Source: Chondrus crispus
Lineage: Eukaryota > Rhodophyta > Florideophyceae > Gigartinales > Gigartinaceae
DNA length: 64,000 nucleotides
Reading direction: 5' to 3'
Assembly (NCBI RefSeq): GCF_000350225.1
Contig: NW_005178566.1
Coordinates: forward strand, 124,001 to 188,000
Each line of letters begins with the position of its first letter. Position 1 is the first letter of the stretch. Shown here one piece after another: positions 53,291 through 64,000 of the stretch. A model generated the notes under the pieces. The model saw nothing but the letters and a program-made list of their open reading frames with translations, was not told the origin of the DNA and ran no database searches. The translations under genes and the position numbers were made by a program.

Positions 53291-56200
53291 TCTCGTTGAG
53301 ACGGCGGCCACAGCACTTCCTTGCGACTTGCCCTTCTCTTCCCATCCTGCCCGCATGATAGCCGACTAGCAACTTTATCGTACGACCTTTGGGTGATAAA
53401 AAGAATCCACCTGCGAATTCCCTGTTATTTTCAACTTCCTTCGCTCTTTTTCTGCGTACCGTCACTGCGGTCGTACCCCTCTTTTTACCAACTTCCTCCT
53501 CTTTTGCATTTTTCTGATGATGCCGCCCTCCGTCTCCGGTCAAGCTATTTCGGAGCCCGGGGGTTCCCCCCTCAAGGGCGGAGTCCCTGGCTCCCTCGTT
53601 CTCTGGTCCGTGCCCTGACTCTACTGTAGACGTCCCCTGCGACTTCCCTCATCTTCATTCCTTAATTTCCTCCTCTTTTCCGTGCATTGAGCAGCCCTCG
53701 GTTTCCAAATCCCTCGAAAACTGTCATTCTGACAATGAGCATCTATACCACAACTCCCTACAACTTTTCTCTGTTGTAGTTGCCGGTTCCGCTCAGTTCC
53801 CCTGGACGCCCTTAGTCGTCCCCAATACATGACCCATGTTCGCAACCTCATTTGCTCCTTCGTCCGTTTAGCTCCCTCATCGAAGAACTAATGGCTCCTC
53901 TTGAGTCCCTGAAGCGGTCCGATTTTTCGGACGACTTCGCCTCAAGCGGTCTGTCCGCATGTACTTGAGTCATGGAGACAGTGGTCTTTTCCTTGGGGTG
54001 CTTCCTCGAAACTCCCTTGACCTGCTCTCGCAGAGCGGATCGGTCATGGATCAAGGCGAAAAATAGCTTTTCCTCTCGCCCGTGCGTGACACATTACTAT
54101 GTCCAGCATTGACGTCTCTAGAAAACAAATCATGAAAGATTTTCGCCACTGGGGCTTCCGCATACCTTTTCCAGCCTCTCGGTAATCACCATACCCCTTT
54201 GTCGGGTGTTGAGCAAAAGAGTTCATCATTTTCTCTACCCCAAGTAAACTTCCTATTTCCTTCGGAAAGCCCAATTTTTGTTTTCTGGTGACGTCGTGCG
54301 TATATCTATTTTTTTCTTCGGCTTCCCGTGCCATCTTTCTTTTCTCCTTGGGGATTGGAGGTGAAAAATTGATCGTCGTCTTCGATCTACATCGAGCCCT
54401 CAATGGGGCCTCTGCGACGTTGATCATCCTGCCCGCCTGTCTTGCACGTGGGCCCTTTCCTTCCCGTGAGCTTCCGAGAGCAACAGCTTGTCACGTCTTC
54501 ATGGTAGTCATCAGCTTTTCCTCCCGTTTCACCTAGTTCGCCGAGGTGGAGGGGAGCGCGGTTGTCCTCTTCCATTTTTCCTTTCCGTGTCCCCTTAGGT
54601 GTATGCTCCCGTCTGTTCTTTGTGGTGCACCCTCATAGAGGAGCAGTCTCGGTTCCTTGATAGGGGATCTACTTTCCCATGTGTCACCAGTTCGGTGTAT
54701 TGTCTCACTCGATTTCAATTTCGTTCTCTCCGATCTGGATGATCCATGTCTAAACACTCCTCCCGCTGGGGAATTTTTGCAGCCCCCTTTTCTTCTTGCA
54801 CTTCAACTCCTCGGGGTGATCCCACAACAACAACAAAAACAAAAAATAATGGAAGGGTTATCACCAACGGTGGACATGCTCCGGTACCATCGCCTGGCGA
54901 GTAGACACGTACGCGTTCTGTCGGTATGAAATGCCTTAATCCTCCTCTGACGTTGTACTTAGGTTCCGATCCACTTCTCACCTGACGAATTTCTGATGAG
55001 CTGTAAAAAGAAAGGATTGATGACGAATGACTCAACAAAGAAAAACGGAGCGTGGCGCGGGACGGTGACTCGCCGCCGGCCATCATCATTCTCCTGGTCG
55101 CCGATATGCGCGTTCTGACTCTCGATTTATCACACAGAAAGTTTAGCCCGGTAGTGGGAGCGAGTTCTCATTACGAGCATGGTCTCGGTTATCGAGTTAG
55201 CTTTGGTCCTTCGGGCTCTTTTCCGTCTCAATTTACAGTACTGTCCTTATGGCGGGTAGACGAACTCTTGTGACTGGTCGTCCTTGTGCGACGGAAAACA
55301 AAACAAGGCAACTCGCCCTCCCTCTCGGTGTGACACACCAAGTGATCACTTGACTTCGATTGTCGAGTCGCAGTTTGTAATTAGTCTTGGATCGTCGGTC
55401 TGCGTGTGTCACAAAACGTATTAGTCGTTATCCGCGGTGCGGGGTTCTTGTTTTCTGTGTCGCATCAGCGAAACAAAACAAAAAAACAAAAACACAAGGA
55501 AAATGCGGAACGAAACGGTACAACTAAAATTTTCTGAGGAGTGATTACTGTGAACAAATGGGTGATTAAGTCTTTGATGAGGACGAGTTAAACGTTATCA
55601 ATGTCGATCGGAATCGGTGCGCGGTGGTGGGCGTGGTCGCCGTCGCGGTATTGGCGATCCGACCGCGTGCGCATTTCGGGAACTTGCACTGTAACCTTGA
55701 CGAAGTTTTGGGGTTCCCAGCTCAGGGTTGCATTGGGTCTCCTATCATGCGAAGGATCCCTTCAACGTCACTCCCAACTTGGCATTCCATCCTTCCCGTG
55801 AGCTCTTACCGTCAGGCCTTTGGGTGTTGTGCACAACCTCACGGGCGGTACTTGTGCGTGTGTCCCGCACTTCTCCAAAAATTAGTCGGCATCTTGTGCG
55901 CTCGTCGCGACAGGTGTTCATTAAATTTGATCAAAAATCCCAGTGATGCTTCTTCTTCCGTTCTGACTTCGGAACGCCCCTCCGTCTGTCTCTTCTTTGA
56001 CGAACTGTACTTCTGATCTTTCTGTGTAACCCATCTCTGATGAGGGCGCATTACCGATCCAAACGTCATATCGCCTACACGCGTCGGTGCCGCTCGTGTG
56101 TGTGCCAGTCACTACGGGGTCACTTACTGCGAAATCAATAAATATTATTATTCCGGAGCAGGCATTTTATTGAGCGCATATTTTGAGAGAAAATATTCAT

Positions 56201-57093
56201 CCAGAAACGGGCTTTCTTAGCCTCAATGTACCTATTCATTGCTGGGCAGCGCTCTTGTGTTCTTAAAAATATGAGATGGAGAACATCGTTCTCTTGCACG
56301 CATCATTTGTCAAGTACAATGACAACTCCTTGCCGCAGCGTTCCGCAGTAGTGATCGTGCCTGCATTTTAATTTTTCGTTCCGGAAGCGCTCTGCCATCA
56401 CAACAATGACAATGCATGCCCGCGCGCAGGAGAATGCATACGGGAATACTTCTGATTTTCCCAACTCAATTATATCTAAACTTTAATCCAACCATGGCAA
56501 GGGCACTTCGCGATCTCCTGGCCAGGCCGTAAGCACCAGTATTACTGTTATTGAGTTTCAGCCTCCGTCAGGGCTTCCTGAAATTGAATATTGGCCCTCC
56601 GGGGTTACTACGCCTGGTCGCATCGCTCGGTTGCGTGGAATACAGTGACTTGCGACATCGCACTGTTTACCGGTTCTAGCTCCGCCTGGTTGCAATCATG
56701 AAACCCGTAAGTACCGGAGAAGAAATTGTGGTTAAATGGTTGCTCGACTTTTGTATCGGGAAAGGGCGCAGAAAGGGTTAGAATATATCGAAAACGATAT
56801 GGTGGAAAGCTCGAGTCACGAATATTGAGTTTGTCAACGGCGCTGTTTTAGATTATTTATGTTACGAAGAGGGACACGGAATTGTTGAAACATAAATACG
56901 CGCTCGTTTCATGGGACGCAAGCTGTCACATATAGGCAAAGGGTGTGAGAACATGGCCCGTCAGGAATGGCGGAGCCGCCAAAAGAAACCACTTGCGGCG
57001 GAGAGCGATTGAAAATCCGTCTCCGAAACAGTCGAGGAAGGTTTCCTCTCGGATCCCGACTTTACACCCAATACGAACGAATCGTGCTTCCAT
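53291..57093. other. Intergenic; no gene recognised
   Basis: About 3.8 kb without a supported gene, RNA or known repeat. It contains A-rich runs (for example around 54826-54846 and 55480-55500) and only short open frames. Confidence 0.45.
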
Positions 57094-58126
57094 GTGATTC
57101 ATGACACCTCCCAAAAATCCCGAGGATGTAGATGCCCAATACAGCACACTGGTGCCAGAATTGCCAATTTGGACCTTAAAGTGGACGAGTTACAGAGGCT
57201 TGTGAGTGCGCAGAGCGCAATTTACTCTCGAATAACTGGGAATGAAAATGAAAGCGACCACATTGCTGAACGTGTTTTCAGCTACTTGAGACACGAAATG
57301 GTCCATTGCTGTCATAAACCTCTTTCATTCCCGCGTGCACGATCTCTAATTCTGATGTAAAGAGAGGCAATGGGCGTTTTGTTGGCATGTGCTTTACGTC
57401 TCTGCTTCGTGTTGATGCGAACTGCAGCCTGTCCGATTTTGCCAAGATTGCTACGGTAATTCGGTCACGTTTTGTCCTCGTGCTACGTTTGAACCAAACT
57501 TTTGTGAAACACAGTCTCTATCTCAGGGTCTGCAAGAATCACTAGTTTTGTTTGATTCTTTGCACGATGTATCTCAATGTATACGCCTCGGTGTTCAATC
57601 AGATTTACTTGCCCTTGTGGCGAAGGGTAGGAAGATCAACGGGGCTGCCCTGGCTGAAGACTCCGCATTGCGACTTTTGGGAGGTATTTTAGCTGAGAAC
57701 GAAGACGGTAAGTACCCTTTCATTTTTAGACTGGCAGGAAGCCTCCATAAATCACTCCCTAATGGAGCCTTCGATGTACTTCGGAGAGAGAACAGGCGGT
57801 TCGATTATCGCAATTCAGTGTATGTGAGCAGACTGGAGAGAAACCGTGTGTCGATGCATGAAGCGATATCTGAGTCTGGTATTGTGATAGCCGAAGATGA
57901 GGATATGTACTCTGCTACTGATTATGCATTTTCGCTTCGCTGGTCTCGACTCACCACAAAACATTCTAGGCGTCTGCCCAAGGCAGCTCGTGGCCGGAAT
58001 GAAGTTCTCGACAATCTTGAATTGGCGTGGCCTGCACTCGTTGTGCGCAGCAAACAAGTTGTTGGCGAGTTCAGAGTGGCCATCACGCAAGAAATGCTAG
58101 GGAGGAGTGTAGGGCCTTCTCAATAA
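57094..58126 (+). CDS. Hypothetical protein, probable multi-exon gene
   Basis: The long last exon encodes about 190 residues from 57548 onward and ends at 58126 with a poly(A) signal overlapping the stop (CAATAAAA, 58121). The frame is open upstream to a CAG at 57526. A consistent model has introns 57357-57427 (GTAAAG...GCAG) and 57456-57526 (GTAATT...TCAG), both 71 bp, separated by a 28-base exon. This joins LDLKVDELQRLVSAQ, then LSDFAKIAT and GLQESLVLFDSLHDV in one frame. The start codon is uncertain; 57094 is merely the first Met in the first exon frame. No domain is recognised; the protein looks soluble, with helical heptad-like text early. Coding potential of the last exon is good, the rest is a proposal. 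Confidence 0.5.
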
Positions 58127-58669
58127 AATTAGAATGCTAGAATGCAAGTAGAGCTGCAGTTTACATGCTTCTCATCCCATGCGAAGTGGATAACCCATCA
58201 GTTTCGTTATGTAATGGAATCGACCGCCGCCGAGCAAACTCTCATTGAGCTTAACAAGAGTTTCGTTAAGCATACAAGAAACCATTTCAGTCGATGTTGA
58301 ACAAGCATGTATCAATCTCACCCGTCGGACACTGTCATATAGATGTAAGAGGAGCGGCAAGGAGTCACTTGCGACCTTGAGCGTGTCACCCTCAAACCGA
58401 GTAAATCTTCGCACAACGTCGATATGCGCGAGATCCGCCCGATACCGGTTACTTGGCGGCCCGCAGTCGCCCGCAACTAACAACGCCGTCTCCGCGTAGC
58501 CCGTTAGGGGCTCCGCCCACAGTAAACCGAGCCGATTAACGGTGATCCTTGCCGTTTTCTTGGCGCGCACCAGCGGCGATTCACGACGCGCGCGAGCGAG
58601 GCCGTCCTGTCGGTTCGGCTATTCGAGGCCGGAAGGCCCGCTACGCGTGCGCGCTTGTCCGTCCTTGGC
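58127..58669. other. Between hypothetical gene and gypsy3; probable 3' end of gypsy3
   Basis: No gene recognised. The gypsy3 3' non-coding part and LTR should lie here or have been lost; no sequence matching the gypsy1/gypsy2 LTRs or a clear TG...CA boundary could be found. Confidence 0.35.
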
Positions 58670-61600
58670 GCGAGCGCCAATATCGGTCGATGAAAGGTTG
58701 CGGGAGCCCCTTGGCGGGCTCATAGATATCGTCCGAAGCGGCGTACCCGTACCAGCGAACCTTGTACTCGATACCGCCGCGAGTCATACGGTGTCCGATG
58801 ATGCCGTTAAAGACGTATTCCGCGGGGGCGTTGCGGCTTGTGCGTCCGATGCAGATGAGATGACCGGGTGACAGTATCCGCCGGCCCGCGCGGCATTTTC
58901 GTAACGAGGTCGATGCTCACGCCGTTCTCCACACCGTCCCGCTCGATGAAGACCGTGGTGTCCGTAGCGGAGAGCATGCGAAACGGCCCCTCTGTCTTCG
59001 GTAGATGTTTGACAGAGAGCTCGTCCGTTCCGGTCGTACCTTGCGCACGCGTGCGTCGCTCGACGATTGTCAAAGGGCGATCAACGTAGACAAGATCGCC
59101 CGCACAACGACCGGACGGAAGCGGACCTTCTTGTCAAAATCGTCCTTGTACCGCTTTTGCGATGCGGTTAATTTCGTCTGAGCACGGTCGAGCCCGTCGC
59201 GAAGCTTGCGCAGCGTAGCACGCTTGTACTGCACTGGGGTCCGCGGGTCCTCTCGATGGGTCCCCGCGTCCTGCGGTACAGTACCAGGTAGAATTTGACC
59301 GGACGGTGGGCGGGTTAACACCAGGTCGAACGGAGTCGCCTTCGTCGACCGGTGGACCTGCGTGTTGTACGCGAAGGTCAGCGGCTGCACATAATCGTCC
59401 CAATCGCGCTGGTGCTCGTCCACGTAGTACCGGAGACGTTGTAACAGCAAGCGACTGAACCGTTCGGTCTGCCAATTCGACTGGGGGTGGTAGCCGGTCG
59501 TGAGATAATGCGGCACCCCCAGAAGGGCGCACACTGCGTCGAAGAATTTCGCCGCAAATTGAGGATCATTGTCGGTTAGAACGTAGCCCAGCGCTCCGTA
59601 GACGTAGACCCAGTTGTCTAGAAACGCGTTTGCTTCGACCGAAGCGGTTGTGGTCCGGAGCGGGATACTACGCGTCAGCTTGGAGAACCGGTCGGTAATT
59701 ACCAACACGTGTTGGTTTCCGCGCGCGGTCTTGGGCAGGGGCCCTAGGAGGTCCATCGCGACAAACTCCAAGGGGCCCGCCGCGGGGAACAGCTTGAGAT
59801 CCTTTTGGTTCTTGACAAGCGTCCCGCGTGTTGCAGGGCACGAGGTGCAAATCCGTATGGTCGAAAACGCGTCGCTGGCTATGTGTGGCCAGTAGTACTC
59901 CCTGCGAACGGTGTAGTACATACGAGTCGCTCCCGGGTGACCTGCCAACCTCGGATGGTGTGCCCGGTATAGTACCCGCGAGCGCAACCGAGTCGGTACC
60001 ACGCTCTGAAGGTTCCCATCCAGCGGGGACTTCCTCACCAGAAACCCGTAGCGGCCGATGTCGAACTTCGAGTTCGGCGTCCCGACGGTTTCCGCAGCGA
60101 TGCGACAGAATGCGTCTTCAGCTTGTTCGCGTAGAAATTTCTCAGCCGAGATGGACGCAGCGTTGCGTTCCCCGGGATTTATCGCGAGCCCGTGAAAACT
60201 GTCAGGACGGTCTTTCGGCGGGTCCCAGTGCACATTGTTCAGGAGGGCCTCGCTGCCCTCATCGTACTGGACTGCGAAGCACGGGACCTCATCATCGACC
60301 AGTTTGGTGTCTCCTCCATCGGTACGTAAGCGCGATACGCCGTCCGCGAGTTGGTGCTTCACGCCTGGGCGGTACTGTACCTCGTAGTCATATTGCGCCA
60401 AGCGCAGGCGCCAGCGAGCGAGCCGACCGGAACTGTCCGCTAAGTTGAGGACCCAACACACGGCCTCGTGATCCGTGCGGAGGTTGAATGCGCTTCCGTA
60501 TAGGTACGGCCGTACGGTGAGGATGCTCCACACTACGGCCAAGCATTCCTTTTCGGTAGTCGTATAATTGCGCTCCGCATCGGTCAACGCACGACTCCAA
60601 TATCCGATCGGTCGAGTACCTCCATCGGGTTGCTCCTGTAGAAGGGCGCAACCCACTTAGTGTCCGCACGCGTCGGTGTCCAGCGTATGTTTCCGTCCGT
60701 AGCGGGGCGGCGCGAGGATTGGTGGCGACACGATGCGCCGCTTCAATTCCTCAAACGCTGCGTATTCTGCATCGGTTAATGTCTCGAACTCGTAGGGCAG
60801 ATTCTTCCCGGTCTTCTTGTTCAGCGGCGCGGCGATCTTCGCGAATCCTTGAACAAACCGTCGGTAAACGTTGCACATCCCGAGAAAGAATCGCAGTTCC
60901 GTTTGGTTCGTAGGCGCGCGCGCCCTTTCGATCGCGATGACGTTGCGTAGCTCCACCTCCAACCGTCCCGGACGAATGACCTGCCCAAGATAGGTTACGG
61001 AGGTGTCGACAAACGCGCCCTTCGCCCATTTTAGCGACACGCCCGCGGTATGTAGCAGCCGTAGTACGTCGTGCACGTGCGCCATATGTTCCGTAACGGT
61101 TCGCGAGTAGACAATGACTTCATCCAGGTGGACTAGCGCGGTATCCCATTTCACGCGGGACAGGATGATGTCGACCGCTCGTTGAAATGTCGCGGGCGCG
61201 TTTTTGAGACTGAACGGCATGCGTAGAAAACGGTAGAGGCCCGAATGCGACGCGAACGTAGTTTTATCGCGGTCCTCCTCGGCGATCTCCACCTGCCAAT
61301 ACCTGCTATTACAGTCTAGCGTGGTAAAGACAGTGGCATCGCCGAGCGAGTCGATGCATTCGTCCATGCGCGGTTGTGGGTAGGAGTCTCGAACCGTAAC
61401 GTCGTTTAGCATGCGATAGTCCGCGAAGATCCGCATGGTCCCGTCCTTTTTAGGGACGAAGACCACGGGGCTCGCCAACTCGGCCGATGTCGGTTTAATG
61501 ACTCCCGCGCGCAGCATGCGGTCGATTTCCTTCTTCTCCGTCTCGCGCGCGATGGGTCGGGCTCGGTAGGGTGCTTGGTAGATCGGCATCGCACCAGGCT

Positions 61601-61769
61601 TCAGCTTGATGCGATGCTTCGTATCATCGATCTTACCCAAGTGGCCGGACCACATGTCCTTGAACTCGGACAGCATGTCCATAATTTCCGACCGGACGGT
61701 ACTGTCTTATGCACCAATATGGACGTCTTCTTCCCACGAGCGGGTCTTCTCCGCGTCCGCATCGGTCCG
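58670..61769 (-). pseudogene. gypsy3 pol: RT, RNase H, integrase, chromodomain
   Basis: Minus-strand Pol, open for about 870 codons from 61682 except for one TAA at 60657-60659 (GH-stop-VGCALLQEQ). RT has VFVPKKDGTMRIFADYRMLN and FTTLDCNSRYWQVEI, but the catalytic motif reads HLDEVIVYS instead of YLDDVIVYS, so the second Asp is lost. RNase H has DTDACGH and TDHEAVCWVL. Integrase has the H2C2 finger and the triad MDLLGP, TDNDPQF, QTERFSR. A frameshift near 59095 moves the text to RDGVENGVSIDLVTK, and another frame holds the chromodomain EYKVRWYGYAASDDIYEP (about 58730-58785). The start region continues directly from 61769, the edge of the inserted LTR3. It is a sister lineage of gypsy1, clearly diverged. 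Confidence 0.87.
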
Positions 61770-63001
61770 TGTAGTGCAATACCCGTCTCGGGTAGGGGGG
61801 TGAAAGGAAGTGAGAAAAGGAAAACAATTGGATACTGTGGTCCGGGCTGGAGGACACACGTGTGCAACGAAGCGCACGATTATTTTAATCATTTAATTCT
61901 ATTTACAAATTAGATCTAGAATCTAGAGCCGGAAGCTACTGTACTCGCCCCGGCCGGGCTATAGGGCATAGTCCAGTTACCAACCCAAGTGAGTAAAGGT
62001 AACCCGAGTTGCCGGAGTTGAATGTCGCCTTGGTGGAAGTCCGTCTCTACCAAGACGCTCCCTTTTACCAAAGCCTACGGCATCCTTCAGCGCTCGGGGA
62101 TCCCCTTCCTTTTCCCTTTATTTCCGAATCAAACCCGAGTTGCCAGAGTTGAATATCGCCTTGGTCGAAGTCCGTCTTTCCCAAGACGCTCCCTTTTACC
62201 ACAGATTACGTTATCCTTTGCGCTCGGGGGTTCCCTTTCCTTTTCCTTTATTTCACCTATCCTTTTCTATTTCGATCTCTATTTCTATTCCCTTATCTTG
62301 TGTTGGTTCCACAGTGCCTGATTGCGATCCGAATTGTGACGACTGGAGTCATCGGGCTCTTGTGTTGGTTCTTTTGTTTGTTGTTGGTGCCATGGGCTTT
62401 GGTTGCGACCGGACCGGTGTAGGTGTCTTAGCCATCGGGCGACACGTGGGTGTAGCGCTGCTACTTGTTTACGTCCACCGACAGAGGCTGTTGCGACGAC
62501 GTCTCCCTCGAAGGTCCTGTTGTGTATACAGGACAGTGTTGGTTCCATCGGATACAGGTTGCGACCGTTCCGGTGTCGGTACCTTGCCATCGGGCAGTAC
62601 GGAGGTGTAGCGCTGCTACGTTTTTGCTAATTCCCGTCGGGCTGCGTTGCGACGCCCCCGACGGAGACCTTATCAAGGGTATAAGGTGTAACAGGCGCTC
62701 AGCGAGCATTGGCTTTACGACCCATCGGGCCCGGCTTCTTAATGACCGCCCCGAACTCGCCGAGCAGCTGCCTGTACAAGACTCTACCACCATTCGTCCC
62801 GGGCCGGGCATCTTCCTTTTTCCCCCTCCCCTATCAGGGACTTGAGCTACTGTGGGCCGCAAACCCACTTAAAAGGAAAGGGAGAATCGGACACTCCGTA
62901 GGGCTGTGTCGTCGGCAACTCTTGTTGGTTGTTGTTTGTTGGTTGTGTTGTCGCTGGACCGTTGGACCCTGGTTCCGGCCTGACAGGCACATTGCAATAC
63001 A
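61770..63001. repeat. LTR3 solo LTR (1,232 bp) inserted in gypsy3 pol
   Basis: Termini TGTAGTGCAAT and ATTGCAATACA form an 11-bp near-perfect inverted repeat. The target duplication GTCCG flanks it at 61765-61769 and 63002-63006, and removing the insert with one duplication rejoins gypsy3 pol in frame (ADERTDADAEK across the site). Inside are a ~140-bp tandem duplication (about 61990-62260) and two copies of the structured ~140-bp module (62401-62695). No internal coding region or second LTR is present. Fragments of the same family occur at 18252 and 51081. Confidence 0.88.
62401..62695 (+). repeat. Two tandem copies of a ~140-bp hairpin-rich module in LTR3
   Basis: Copies start GGTTGCGACCG at 62401 and about 62559, each followed by GCCATCGGGC, the palindromic GTAGCGCTGCTAC and a closing hairpin. 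The closing hairpin stems differ between copies but pair perfectly: 62514-62520 with 62528-62534, and 62667-62673 with 62681-62687. Related copies, reversed, lie at about 18540-18690 and in the centre of the foldback element (30273-30388). Confidence 0.7.
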
Positions 63002-64000
63002 GTCCGCTCATCCGCGTTAGCGGGATTGCCACTGTGGGCGTCGTCCATTTCCGGTTTTTCGCGTCGCGCGCCTCCTCCCGTAGCGGTCGTGGATTTAATT
63101 CCGCCATCGTCCGTAACGGGTCCTTCTCGTCGCGCACATTCCCCCGCGGGTGAGGAATTAATTCTGTCTTCGTCCGTAGCGGATTCTTTGCGACGCGCGT
63201 ATCCTTCCGTAGTGGTGGAGGATTTTCTTCTGCCATCATCTATAGCTGGTTGTTCGCGTCGCGCCTGTTCCTCCGTAACGGTCGAGGAATTATTTTTGTT
63301 CCCTCCCCCTTCCTTAGCGTCGGCCTCTCCGGAGGCCGACACGCCAAGTGTCAGGATATGTGCGGGGGATGGCAACGCGAGACCGACAACGGTATGCTTG
63401 AGGACGTGGGCCGCGCGGTCCCCAAAGTTGCTGACCAGCACCGTAAACGGTTCGCCCGGGAAGAGGTCCATGACCCCCCGGGCCATCAGGCATAAATTCT
63501 TATGCCCCGTTTTGGGGTGGTTTTAAAGGAAGCAAAGTCCCCCAACCGGTGTTGAGACGCGTACCATCGCTTGGGTCATTGGGGGTATCGTGACCCCCTT
63601 GACTACGCGAATTTTCCGTGACGGTACGTTCGTCGGGAACTGCGCGCGCTTCCGGTCGGCCGAATTTTCCTCCTGCGGGAGCTGCTGCGACGGTCCCCTC
63701 GAGGCCATCTTGCGGTGACCGCAAGTCACACCCTCGAGGCACGACCGTCGTGCCTCGAGGGTGTGACTCCCGTCAGCGCTACGGACGGCGCATGATTGAA
63801 CAGCACCTTCCTCTGCGGTGACAGGATCGCCTTCACTTGGTGATCCAGGAACGTGGTTCCAAGGATACAGTCCACCACAAGGTTGGTGACGACCAAGAAC
63901 GGTACGCGCGCGACGAACTCACCAATCCGGACGTACAGTTTGAGCTCGCCGAGAGCCTTCATCGACCTACTTGAAGCGTCGATGAGCGGCGGGCTCCGCG
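63002..64000 (-). pseudogene. gypsy3 protease (partial) and linker
   Basis: The part of Pol upstream of RT, running off the window. The hydrophobic half of the protease is read as VARVPFLVVTNLVVDCILG with TTFLDHQVKAI (about 63830-63920). The linker follows with KGVTIPPMTQAMVRVSTPVGG and, in a shifted frame, MDLFPGEPFTVLVSNFGDRA and LKHTVVGLALP, matching gypsy1 PKHTVVGYA. A four-unit repeat of about 22 codons follows up to the LTR3 insertion. The protease active-site half lies beyond the window end. Confidence 0.72.
63057..63305 (-). repeat. Four-unit coding minisatellite (~66 bp unit)
   Basis: Units begin near 63057, 63124, 63188 and 63253 (shared GCGTCGCGC-like and CCGTARCGG-like words on the plus strand). 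On the minus strand each encodes a variant of TTTEGYARRKESATDEDR, keeping an ARR(E/K) core and an acidic D-rich end. Spacing of 63 or 66 bp keeps the frame. Confidence 0.8.

Noticed and set aside
62401-62695. Hammerhead or other known self-cleaving ribozyme in the LTR3 module
   Set aside because: I found no CUGAUGA...GAAA core or other catalytic consensus that I know; only the hairpin pattern is supported.
1-64000. CRISPR array, rRNA or complete tRNA genes
   Set aside because: No regularly spaced short repeats with unique spacers, no rRNA-like sequence and no full tRNA cloverleaf were seen.

Overview
The window reads as nuclear DNA of a eukaryote that is rich in transposable elements and poor in genes. 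The few host genes have none or a few short GT-AG introns (71-120 bp in the models I could build). They are a BCS1-type AAA ATPase, a fused HPPK-DHPS folate enzyme, a P4-type lipid flippase and an AlkB-like fragment. Chromodomain Ty3/gypsy elements, copia, a LINE and a TNP2-type DNA transposon fit a red alga or another eukaryotic alga, but I cannot name the species. That placement is inference, not read from a marker.

Layout. 0-3.3 kb: 3' part of a frameshifted Ty3/gypsy element and its short 3' LTR. 4.35-5.96 kb: intact single-exon BCS1-like gene, the only clearly intact conserved host gene. 7.6-13.7 kb: a decayed copia element holding a 5'-truncated LINE, several long perfect palindromes and an inverted copia RT-RNase H half. 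13.7-18.25 kb: 5' LTR, gag and protease of a large Ty3/gypsy element (gypsy2), cut off by an LTR of a different family (LTR3). About 18.7-26.3 kb: a 7.6-kb TNP2-type DNA transposon with a transposase carrying two nonsense codons and an open companion ORF. 26.3-47.7 kb: an AlkB-like fragment, HPPK-DHPS truncated in its second domain, a 1.1-kb foldback element, and a P4-ATPase pseudogene split by a complete 13.5-kb gypsy element (gypsy1, minus strand, two ~610-bp LTRs, 5-bp target duplication CAGAC). About 47.7-51.1 kb: a second TNP2 copy, inverted and internally deleted. 51.1-51.6 kb: another LTR3 part. 51.7-53.3 kb: a broken unrecognised gene. 57.1-58.1 kb: a hypothetical multi-exon gene. 58.7-64 kb: a third gypsy element (gypsy3, minus strand), interrupted by a 1.23-kb LTR3 solo LTR with target duplication GTCCG and running off the window.

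Interactions. The interval between the two inverted TNP2 copies carries only damaged host genes. The LTR3 parts outside the two copies are complementary halves in the same orientation. That could be a composite TNP2 macro-transposon with captured genes, or the product of recombination between TNP2 copies; the evidence is suggestive, not proof. Gypsy1, gypsy2 and gypsy3 are paralogous enough to check each other: premature stops in one are CGA or CAA codons in another, which points to C-to-T decay. Two LTR families carry unusual hairpin sets. Coordinates of element ends without a target duplication are approximate.
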